A DNA stretch of 35,023 nt from Microcaldota archaeon (lineage in GTDB: Archaea; Micrarchaeota; Micrarchaeia; Micrarchaeales; CABMGC01): assembly GCA_021810455.1 (NCBI GenBank), contig JAJZIU010000006.1, forward strand, positions 1 to 35,023, read 5' to 3'. Every line of letters starts with the position of its first letter. Position 1 is the first letter of the stretch. The notes under the pieces are model-generated. The model was not told the DNA's origin. It ran no database searches and saw only the letters and a program-made list of their open reading frames with translations. The position numbers were made by a program, and so were the translations under genes. This document shows, piece by piece, positions 1 through 7,836 of this stretch.

Positions 1-98
1 CAGCTCCGTCTATGCCTTCAATGCAAAAGAAGAATCCCATCAGTTTCACAGCAAATTGTAATCTTTATATACATGCTATGTTATATTTTTATCTACTT

Positions 99-173
99 GC
101 TCCTATCGTCTAGTCCGGCCAAGGACGTGGGGCTTTCAACCCCGCAACTCGGGTTCAAATCCCGATGGGAGCA
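99..173 (+). tRNA. tRNA-Glu(UUC), integration target of the adjacent element
   Basis: Acceptor GCTCCTA/TGGGAGC, anticodon loop CTTTCAA (TTC), T-arm CTCGGGTTCAAATCCCGA; upstream A/T-rich TATA-like sequence. Confidence 0.95.
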
Positions 174-174
174 A
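115..174 (+). repeat. Left att copy (3' part of tRNA-Glu)
   Basis: CCGGCCAAGGACGTGGGGCTTTCAACCCCGCAACTCGGGTTCAAATCCCGATGGGAGCAA, repeated at 6022-6081. Confidence 0.92.
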
Positions 175-1073
175 ACGAAATCTACGACGACAAAAGTGGG
201 TTCAAATCTCGGAGAAAGCGAAAGAAAGAAAAGCTAGGTGGGTTCAAATCCGAAAACGTATCCGAATACGGAAAGCTTATAGACACCATGTATTCGGTCT
301 TGCCCAAGCTAACGCATCACCAGATCAAAGAAGTCAAGCGCATAGTACATAAACAGTTCCTAAAGAAGTTCGCAAGGAACCAGCCTCCGAAATACGGAAG
401 CCTCAACAAAGGCTTCACGGAACAGGAGGTACAGTCTTTCTTCCGAACGATAAACAATCCGAAGTTGAGGCTATTATTCTACTACCAAGCGCAGCTTGGC
501 CTCAGAATAGGCGAAGCGGTAAAGGTAAACGTCAAGGACATAGACTTCAACAGCAGGGAGTTGAAAATACGTACAGAGAAGGCACATACTCTCAATACTC
601 TTATTGTCCCGATGCCTCTCTTCAAGCTAACCTTGGAGTACATCCAGCAGTACGAGCAGTACATCCAGAAGGACGGCTACCTCTTCTTCAAGGAAGAGGG
701 CAAATACAGCCATAGGGATGAGCCGTACCTAAGCACTGATTACGTAAGGAACAGCTTCCGGTACTACGTCCAGAAGGCAGGTCTGGACGAGGTATACGAT
801 TCCAGCGACGAGACCAATTACAGCAGGACTCCCAGAAGGCTGCACAGGTTAACCACCCACAGCCTACGCCATTACGCTATAACCAGCTTCGCCAAGCAGA
901 CTAACGGGAACGTGGTGCTGACCAGCAAGTTCGCTAGACACAGAAGCACGGGTGTAACGCAAACCTACATCAGCACAACCAAGCAGGAGCTATACCAAGA
1001 GATAGACAATACCTTCTCCCAGCAAGCCGAGAGGCTTAAACGGCGTATCATAGATATGGAAGGCCAGAAATAG
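165..1073 (+). CDS. Tyrosine recombinase/integrase (archaeal, probable C-terminal part of an SSV-type split integrase)
   Basis: RIGEAVKV, THSLRHYAITSFA, LTSKFARHRSTGVTQTYI fit the R...HxxR...H...Y signature; ATG lies inside the tRNA att core. Confidence 0.9.
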   Translation: MGANEIYDDKSGFKSRRKRKKEKLGGFKSENVSEYGKLIDTMYSVLPKLTHHQIKEVKRIVHKQFLKKFARNQPPKYGSLNKGFTEQEVQSFFRTINNPKLRLLFYYQAQLGLRIGEAVKVNVKDIDFNSRELKIRTEKAHTLNTLIVPMPLFKLTLEYIQQYEQYIQKDGYLFFKEEGKYSHRDEPYLSTDYVRNSFRYYVQKAGLDEVYDSSDETNYSRTPRRLHRLTTHSLRHYAITSFAKQTNGNVVLTSKFARHRSTGVTQTYISTTKQELYQEIDNTFSQQAERLKRRIIDMEGQK

Positions 1074-1079
1074 GAGCAT

Positions 1080-1367
1080 GTAGAGAAAAATGGCCTTTCA
1101 TGTAGAGTTTTTTGACCTATTTCGGCAAAATTTCGAGACGTTTGTCGTCGATTTACTCCCCCTTAGTCGTTTTTCGGCTATCAGCATAGCGGTTTTGCAA
1201 AATCGTGTAGAGTAAAGACAAAAACTCAATCGAGTAGAGTTTTTGGGGCATTTGAGTAGAGTAAAATGCCCTTTCCTGACACGATTTTAAGTGGTTTTCC
1301 CTCGTAAAACTCACCATTAGTCGCAAAACCGCATATTTCACGAGATTTTTGGGAAATCGAGTAGAGT
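1080..1367. repeat. Degenerate 154-bp tandem repeat with six GTAGAG(T) motifs (iteron-like)
   Basis: Motif starts 1080, 1102, 1207, 1234, 1256, 1361; spacing 22/105/27/22/105. ACTCnCCnTTAGTCG also recurs at the 154-bp offset (1155-1169 and 1309-1323). Confidence 0.7.
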
Positions 1368-1370
1368 TGA

Positions 1371-1555
1371 GCCTACGCCACCTCGCACCCTTCGGGTGCG
1401 TCGAAGCTTATGCTTCGGACGGTGGCTACGGCTGCTCAAAGAGGCGTTTTGCCCCCACCCAAAACGCCGAGAGGTGCCTTAATCTGCTAGGTTGCTAGCT
1501 TGGGAGCCCCTCGTGAGCCTTGCGAAGCAAGGCGATAGAGCTGGGCGACCCCAAG
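1371..1555. other. Highly structured noncoding region (possible replication origin or ncRNA)
   Basis: Nested stems: GCCACC/GGTGGC enclosing CGCACCC-TTC-GGGTGCG and CGAAGC-TTAT-GCTTCG; GGCGTTTTG-8nt-CAAAACGCC; CTTGGG/CCCAAG enclosing GCCTTGC-GAA-GCAAGGC. Confidence 0.6.
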
Positions 1556-1563
1556 GAAAAGAT

Positions 1564-1998
1564 TCAGAGTTTTTTATTTTGAGTAAACAGTAGGTGTATC
1601 GCTGCACCATGATAAGAGCCAAAATTGTTCTCTGCAATATCTGCTGGAACTTCGAGGTATGCAGACAGTGCATAACCTCCTTTTAATGTTACATCCGGTA
1701 TCGGTTCTCTACCATTCTTGTTAAAATTGTACTCAATCTTCTGTTCGTAGCCTCCGTTAATTATAGTTAGTATCAATTTACCTCTTTTGGCAAATTCATA
1801 GTACGGAGGGACTATTATATTTTCAAGAGTGAGTTCACGTTTGAATGGCACATAAAAGACGCCATCAGTGAAATTCTCGTGCTCTTCCATATGTTCCGCG
1901 CGTATCGAAATAGGCCATTTCGTCATGCCTCTTGTGTTACTTTCAGCATGCAACAGCAATTTTCTATATCCTTGTCCTTCGTTTTCTGATCCAGGCAT
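1564..1998 (-). CDS. Hypothetical protein of the integrated element
   Basis: 144-aa ORF with protein-like composition, upstream of and codirectional with the structured region; no family recognised. Confidence 0.55.
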   Translation of the reverse strand: MPGSENEGQGYRKLLLHAESNTRGMTKWPISIRAEHMEEHENFTDGVFYVPFKRELTLENIIVPPYYEFAKRGKLILTIINGGYEQKIEYNFNKNGREPIPDVTLKGGYALSAYLEVPADIAENNFGSYHGAAIHLLFTQNKKL

Positions 1999-2023
1999 TC
2001 CAACACCTAAATATCAAACTCTT

Positions 2024-2464
2024 TCATTTCTTCTTACCGAAAAGTGCATTTAAAACTAAATATGCTATTGCACCTACACCAACCAACGCAAGACCTCCAA
2101 TAATCGCATCCGCAGATTCATTTTTTATCCTTAGTTCATGTGTCTTTGTGTCTACAATAATGCTAAGAGGATTTAGAATATCTAATCCTATAAGGATATC
2201 CTTTGCCTTTGCGCTGACAGCCACTCTGGCGAGATAGTTTAGGTTGTTAAGAAAAGGAAATCTGATATTTACTACCGCTACATCTGCAACGTCGCCTAAT
2301 CCCTCAAACGCTCCTCCTAGAGATTGTGTTTCGCCAGTATACTTGACCCCTATTTTATCTGCAATATTCTTAGGAAGTAGGGTTACTGAGGCACCTGTGT
2401 CTATTAGAGCATCCACATTCTCCTGTCTAGATCCTTCAATTATCAATTTCTTTCTTATTTGCAT
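2024..2464 (-). CDS. Retropepsin-like aspartic protease domain protein with C-terminal TM segment
   Basis: ALIDTGASVTLLP active-site motif, ILIGLDILNPLSIIVD second motif, C-terminal hydrophobic IIGGLALVGVGAIAYLVLNALFGKKK. Confidence 0.75.
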   Translation of the reverse strand: MQIRKKLIIEGSRQENVDALIDTGASVTLLPKNIADKIGVKYTGETQSLGGAFEGLGDVADVAVVNIRFPFLNNLNYLARVAVSAKAKDILIGLDILNPLSIIVDTKTHELRIKNESADAIIGGLALVGVGAIAYLVLNALFGKKK

Positions 2465-2733
2465 ATTAGCACCTAGGCGGGGCGATCACAAGTGTAAGAG
2501 ATAGAGAATGGCAAGGACTATTATAAAAGCAATGCCTGCCTTTGTTACGCTCTTTAATATTAAAAAGAGAATAAGGAACACAATCAATGCTCCGCCAGCA
2601 GCAGCTTCAATCGGTGAAACTATCATGATATCACATTTACCCTAATTTCTCTATCTTCGGCCCCGTAATATTGTATTCAACATACATCTATTTAAAGCTT
2701 TACGTTTTATGTAATACGTAGTAGGTGAACTAG

Positions 2734-3435
2734 ATGGATGTGATGCAGCGAAGCAAGGGGATTGATATCTTGTTGTCTTTAATAGAAAAACCTAAATTCG
2801 TTCAGGAAATTCAGAGTGAAGTGGGTGGAAGTGCTACTACTGTCGAAGATCGCATAAATGAGCTTGTGAAAGAAAAACTTGTTAATGAAGAAAATGCAAA
2901 GGATTTTCCATTCAAACGGATGCTTCAGCTCACTGAAAAGGGAAAGGGCATTGCAGAAATGGTTAGAACAATTGAGGGTGCCTTCAAAAATAATATGTCT
3001 GATCTCAAATACAAATGGGTGATTGCGCTTCTCTATACTCTCGGGGAGGTAAGGGGCATTACAAGACTTGAAAAATTATTATTTATGTTAAAATATGACC
3101 TTAATGTAGCTATTAAAGATTTTTTTGTTTTTGCACCACAAAAGTATGGTCCATATTCAGAGGAGATTACTTATGCTACATTAGAGCTAAAAAAATTAGG
3201 GCTTGTTGAAATATCAGAAACAGTGTTTAAACCATTCAATTCAGAACAAGAAGAGGTTAGAAGAATGGACTTTTCATTAACAGAATATGGTAAGGAGACA
3301 GGGAAAGCAATAGCAAAAAGTATAAATAAAAATACTGAGGAATCCCTACAATCACTTAAAAAGTTTAACGAGATGGATCTAAAAAAACTTCTAGATTATG
3401 TGCATGAAAAACATAAAGATTTTGTTCTCTCTTAA
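2734..3435 (+). CDS. Winged-helix protein fused to a Panacea/YwgA-like domain
   Basis: N-terminal wHTH; then ITRLEKLLFMLKYDL...FVFAPQKYGPYSEEITYATLELKKLGLVEI, resembling the KLxK(L/I)xF...YGPYS...L..GL pattern of that family; next to R-M genes. Confidence 0.55.
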   Translation: MDVMQRSKGIDILLSLIEKPKFVQEIQSEVGGSATTVEDRINELVKEKLVNEENAKDFPFKRMLQLTEKGKGIAEMVRTIEGAFKNNMSDLKYKWVIALLYTLGEVRGITRLEKLLFMLKYDLNVAIKDFFVFAPQKYGPYSEEITYATLELKKLGLVEISETVFKPFNSEQEEVRRMDFSLTEYGKETGKAIAKSINKNTEESLQSLKKFNEMDLKKLLDYVHEKHKDFVLS

Positions 3436-3446
3436 CCTGTGATATT

Positions 3447-5135
3447 ATGAAAATTCCGCCATCGTCAAAGAAATTGCGTGGCTGTTATTATACGCCAATG
3501 CCTATTGCAAATTTTATAGTAGCTTGGGCAGTAAATTCACGTGGAATTAAAGTTTTAGAACCAAGTGCAGGAGATGGTAACTTCTTAGAATCAGTAGTAA
3601 ATAGACTAGATACTTTAGAGTCTAATAAAAAAGCAAGTTCCGGGAGTGTGGTGGGAATTGAAATTGATCTTGACGAGTCAAATAGAGCACGAAATCGCAT
3701 AAAAAAATTAGGTATTAATGAATCAGAAGCACAAATTATTACTACAGATTTTTTCAAATTCTGTAACGAACAACTTAAAACAGATAATAATTTTGACGTG
3801 ATAGTTGGTAATCCACCGTTCATACGTTACCAAAACTTTCCAGAGGAACAAAGAATAATAGCTTTCAATATCATGCGTGCTGCTGGATTGCACCCAACAA
3901 AGTTGACAAACGCATGGGTGCCATTTTTGGTCGGATCAACACTTCTTCTTGGAAATCACGGCAAGATAGGGATGGTAATACCTGCTGAGCTATTGCAAGT
4001 AAGTTATGCATCAGAATTAAGACAATTTCTGAGCGAAAGATTAAGCCGATTGACCTTAGTCACATTCAAAAAACTGTTATTTGACGGAGCACAACAAGAG
4101 GTAATATTACTTCTTGGTGAAAAAAACGGAAATGAGCGTAGGGGTATACGAACTGTTGAAATGGATAATATGGAAAATCTAGCTTTCTATAAACATCCAT
4201 CATTTTCTGAAGATGAATTAAAGCCTCTCGATCATACAAATGAAAAATGGACCCAATATTTTCTCAACATAGAGGAAATATCGCTTATACGTAAATTACG
4301 TTCTGACCAACATCTGAAGAGACTAGGTGAGCTAGCCGAGGTTGATGTAGGAATTGTTACTGGTCTTAATGACTTTTTTGTTATGAATAAGCAGAAAATC
4401 ACAGATACTAAACTTATAAAGCATACAATACCGCTCGTTTCACGTTCAGCGCATTTATCTGGAATAATATTCTCAGATACAAATTTGAAATCAAATATCG
4501 AAGAGAACTATCCTGCATTCTTGCTTAGTGTACCTAGTATACCTTCTAAAAATCTTTCATTAGAATTACAAGAATATATTGAAAATGGTGAAAGGTTGGG
4601 AATAAATAAAGGATATAAGTGTAGGATACGTAATTATTGGTATTCTATTCCTTCAATTTGGGTGCCGGACGGCTTCCTTCTTCGACAAATAAATAACTAC
4701 CCTAAATTGATCTTGAATAATTCTGGTGCGACTTGCACCGATACAATTCATAGAGTAAAGTTCAAGAATAATATTGAACAGAAACTTGTCGCTGCTGCCT
4801 TCTTAAATTCAGCGACGTTTGCTTTTTCTGAGATACTAGGTAGAAGCTATGGAGGTGGTATTTTAGAACTTGAACCTAGAGAAGCAGAGAGGCTACCAAT
4901 ACCAACAATAGGGGCATCTAGATTAGATATAAATCACATTAACAAATTCTTAGCAGAAGGTTCGATATATGATGTTTTGGAAGTGAACGACGAAATCCTA
5001 CTTTACGAGGGACTTGGACTTACTAGAAAGGAAGTTAAATCCGTAAGAGGAATATGGGAAAAATTAAGAGACCGTAGAAACGGAAGACGCTCAGAAACCA
5101 ATAAGAATAAGATGATTGCTCAAGCAGTATTATGA
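3447..5135 (+). CDS. TaqI-like gamma-class N6-adenine DNA methyltransferase
   Basis: GCYYTPMPIANFIV (motif X), VLEPSAGDGNFLE (motif I), DVIVGNPPFIRYQ (motif IV), C-terminal target-recognition-like region. Confidence 0.9.
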   Translation: MKIPPSSKKLRGCYYTPMPIANFIVAWAVNSRGIKVLEPSAGDGNFLESVVNRLDTLESNKKASSGSVVGIEIDLDESNRARNRIKKLGINESEAQIITTDFFKFCNEQLKTDNNFDVIVGNPPFIRYQNFPEEQRIIAFNIMRAAGLHPTKLTNAWVPFLVGSTLLLGNHGKIGMVIPAELLQVSYASELRQFLSERLSRLTLVTFKKLLFDGAQQEVILLLGEKNGNERRGIRTVEMDNMENLAFYKHPSFSEDELKPLDHTNEKWTQYFLNIEEISLIRKLRSDQHLKRLGELAEVDVGIVTGLNDFFVMNKQKITDTKLIKHTIPLVSRSAHLSGIIFSDTNLKSNIEENYPAFLLSVPSIPSKNLSLELQEYIENGERLGINKGYKCRIRNYWYSIPSIWVPDGFLLRQINNYPKLILNNSGATCTDTIHRVKFKNNIEQKLVAAAFLNSATFAFSEILGRSYGGGILELEPREAERLPIPTIGASRLDINHINKFLAEGSIYDVLEVNDEILLYEGLGLTRKEVKSVRGIWEKLRDRRNGRRSETNKNKMIAQAVL

Positions 5136-5144
5136 GGTAATAGA

Positions 5145-5858
5145 ATGCCATTACTCAGCCCAATGCCGAAAATAAATATACCGCAGTCTAAACTTGCACC
5201 GTTTGGTGCCAAATGGAAACAGAACGGCGGTAGCCTAAAACGAACCCCACCATATTCTTCATCGGAATTAGGTGGATTGTTTGATGATGCAATCGGAGAC
5301 GCACTTGCAAAGATGCTTGGTAGTATATCTGTAGTTAAACCTAATAGTACATCTTTGACACCACCACAACCAAATTGTGTCGAAGTTGGCCCTATGCGGG
5401 TAATTGGAGGTGTTAGGCCACAAAACTTTGATGTTGGTTATCGCCCCGATGGTGTTCGCTTTGCGCATGACACGAAGACGTTAAATGATACAAAAAGTGT
5501 AATGAAGAACTGGCAAAATATGGTTAATGATATATCTACAGAGGCCACCACTGTGCACTCTAGGTTTCCACACGCACTAGTAACTTTTGTTGTAGCCATA
5601 CCGAAACCTTGTGCAGCAAAAGTGCAATTATCCGCAATAACTGAGACACTTGAGCGACTCGCTAAAAGAGTGAATGTTAATAATGGATTATATATGGCTG
5701 AAGCGATAGCGTTAGTCCTATGGGACCCAGCAACTGGAAATATTGATTCGCATGCACCAGAGCCTAGCTCGCCACTTAGAATAGAAGGATTTTCAAAACA
5801 AGTTGAACAAATATATTGGAATCGTTATAAAGGATTGCCACCACATGCTCGTGAATGA
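5145..5858 (+). CDS. Probable type II restriction endonuclease (candidate PD-DxK)
   Basis: Immediately downstream of the methylase; RPDGVRFAHDTKTLNDTKSVMKNWQNMVND contains a PD...DTK arrangement. Confidence 0.6.
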   Translation: MPLLSPMPKINIPQSKLAPFGAKWKQNGGSLKRTPPYSSSELGGLFDDAIGDALAKMLGSISVVKPNSTSLTPPQPNCVEVGPMRVIGGVRPQNFDVGYRPDGVRFAHDTKTLNDTKSVMKNWQNMVNDISTEATTVHSRFPHALVTFVVAIPKPCAAKVQLSAITETLERLAKRVNVNNGLYMAEAIALVLWDPATGNIDSHAPEPSSPLRIEGFSKQVEQIYWNRYKGLPPHARE

Positions 5859-5927
5859 CTAATAAATGGGCAAAACTATGGATTCGAACTCTCACGAATT
5901 CGAACCGTCTAGGCTTAAATAACCTCG

Positions 5928-6081
5928 ATGAGTTATATGGTGGGTTCAAATCCGCTAGGATCGCTGGCGAATTTTTATCCAAAATTCGGTGCTAGAATGG
6001 AGCTAGAAAACGACGACAAAACCGGCCAAGGACACGGGGCTTTCAACCCCGGAACTCGGGTTCAAATCCCGATGGGAGCAA
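5928..6081 (+). other. Candidate N-terminal segment of the split integrase (intN)
   Basis: ORF MSYMVGSNPLG...GHGAFNPGTRVQIPMGA enters the att core in the same frame as the integrase (…VQIPMGANEIYDDK…). Confidence 0.5.
6022..6081 (+). repeat. Right att copy (truncated tRNA-Glu 3' part)
   Basis: Direct repeat of 115-174 without the tRNA 5' portion. Confidence 0.92.
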
Positions 6082-6123
6082 CTTATCTTTGGGTTTATTA
6101 TTACAAAAATGCATAGCAGAAAG

Positions 6124-6481
6124 CCCACGATTTCCAATCGTGGGATGAATGCGAATGCTTTTATAGTCTGCCGTCATAATATCATCAATGTCAGTTGCGT
6201 ATGTCTGAAATACATCCGAAAGGAGTATCCAGAATTAAGCGCAACCTGCGTCAGGTTAATGGACTGTGGCATGAAATCCACAGTAGGGAATGTTCCAGTA
6301 TCCATCCAAAGATGCTGATTAAGAACATGTCCCGATTGCATACAGACAGGGATGTATGCAAAGGGAGCACTGATACTCCTAAAAAGGCAACGCAAGGATG
6401 CTCTGCGACCTTGAAATTCGCAAGGTTCTGTAAACGTAGTGGTCATTGAATCACCCAGAACCCCACGATTTGAATCGTGGG
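6124..6481. mobile_element. Decayed IS200/IS605-family-like remnant with terminal hairpins
   Basis: Hairpins CCCACGATT-TCC-AATCGTGGG (6124-6144) and CCCACGATT-TG-AATCGTGGG (6462-6481); interior has only short frames, one (…DTPKKATQGCSATLKF…) vaguely TnpB C-term-like. Confidence 0.5.
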
Positions 6482-6487
6482 AGTATG

Positions 6488-7723
6488 TCAGAATCCGAAG
6501 AACTCTTCAAATGCATCTTCTAGTTTCTTCGGATTGCCCAACCCTATAAGTGCAGTTTCTCCTTCCTTGAGTTTCATCAACCTGCTTACAAAATCTATTT
6601 CGTACTTTTTCACATTCCTGTGTGGACTTTTTGTTGTAAAGGCCACGCATCCATATTTGTCGAATATGCTGTAGTCTATGTTTTTATCAGGCACGTCATC
6701 CAACTTTATTGCCAATGCCTTATTGCCTCCGAATATCTGGTTTGCAATTGCTGGATTTTTGTTTTTTGCAAATGCTCCAGTAATGTCATATATTGTTATT
6801 TTTTCCAGCTTTTGCTTTGAAGTTATTCTTTCAGGAACTGCCGAATAGTATTTTTGAAGAATTATGCCTGCAGTGATAAAGATTGCAGATAATACATAAT
6901 AAATTCTGATTGGCGTGTTAAGAATAACTGCAGAAAGAATGAATGTGCCAAATGGAATTACAAGCAAAGCATTGCCAACCATCTGCGGTCCGTACATCTT
7001 TATCGAATGGTAATACAGATTTGTAGCTATCCCAAAACCGAATATGCCGAAGAATGCCACTGAAAAAACTGCTGAAACAGGAAAACTAACAATCAAACTC
7101 GTATGTGTTGTCATGGCTAGCAATCCCATGAACACAAGCGAAGCAAGGTTGAAAAGGACAGTTGCTCCATAAATGTCAAATGTGTATTTGCTCATTGCGA
7201 GTGTTGCAAACGCACTACACATTGCAGAAATAAACACGAATCCCATGTATGGGGCTTGTGCATAATCAAAACTTAGCAGGGTTCCACCGCTTACTACGAT
7301 ATACACTCCTATGAAGCCTATTAGTATTGCAAACATTTGCATCCTGTTTATTTTTTGTTTCAATACAAGGGGGGTAAGCAGTGCGACAACGATGAGCCAA
7401 CTGCGTTGTATTATGGAAGATATGCTGGGATTTGTACCAAGAGTCCCTTCACCTAGCAAGAACCTATTCAATGCATTGTTTACTATGCCTACAACAATTA
7501 TTGCCACGAGTATCTTCGGTTTGCTTATCATCGAAACAAGACCCCTTCCTCTATCCATAATAAGACTGATTGTCAGAGAAGCCGCAAAACCCAACAAGAA
7601 AGCATAAAATAGTTGAGGAATAAGCCCTATCGTGCTTCCGCCTATCTGTAGCAGTATCGTGTATAACGTGTATATGGATACTATCGAAGCAAGAGCAAGC
7701 AAAGGTTTGTATCCTGAATCCAT
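6488..7723 (-). CDS. EamA/DMT-family transporter with extra C-terminal soluble domain
   Basis: About ten hydrophobic segments, duplicated EamA-like architecture (QMFAILIGFIGVYIVVSGG), ~110-aa polar C-terminus. Confidence 0.7.
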   Translation of the reverse strand: MDSGYKPLLALASIVSIYTLYTILLQIGGSTIGLIPQLFYAFLLGFAASLTISLIMDRGRGLVSMISKPKILVAIIVVGIVNNALNRFLLGEGTLGTNPSISSIIQRSWLIVVALLTPLVLKQKINRMQMFAILIGFIGVYIVVSGGTLLSFDYAQAPYMGFVFISAMCSAFATLAMSKYTFDIYGATVLFNLASLVFMGLLAMTTHTSLIVSFPVSAVFSVAFFGIFGFGIATNLYYHSIKMYGPQMVGNALLVIPFGTFILSAVILNTPIRIYYVLSAIFITAGIILQKYYSAVPERITSKQKLEKITIYDITGAFAKNKNPAIANQIFGGNKALAIKLDDVPDKNIDYSIFDKYGCVAFTTKSPHRNVKKYEIDFVSRLMKLKEGETALIGLGNPKKLEDAFEEFFGF

Positions 7724-7836
7724 AATACTCAGTGGTCTTTTTAAGTTTTAAAACCACTGCTTTTATCGAAATTTATTTACATTATTTTAGGATTTCAGTA
7801 CCAACTTTTTTATGTTTAATAGTAAACGAATAATAT

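Larger units (their letters stand above)
115..6081. mobile_element. Integrated plasmid/virus-like element in tRNA-Glu
   Basis: 60-bp direct repeats of the tRNA 3' part at 115-174 and 6022-6081 (3 mismatches by eye), tyrosine recombinase at the left boundary, accessory gene content between. Confidence 0.88.

Noticed and set aside
1153-1341. ORF 62 aa minus strand
   Set aside because: Overlaps the repeat array; composition not protein-like.
2488-2628. Possible small TM protein (VFLILFLILKSVTKAGIAFIIVLAILYLLHL) on the minus strand
   Set aside because: The ATG-started frame (MIVSPIEAAAGG...) does not join this stretch without a frameshift; only a 31-aa GTG-started ORF remains.
6109-6449. ORFs of 69, 84 and 90 aa in the IS-like remnant
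   Set aside because: Mutually overlapping frames in a decayed element; none reads as an intact transposase.
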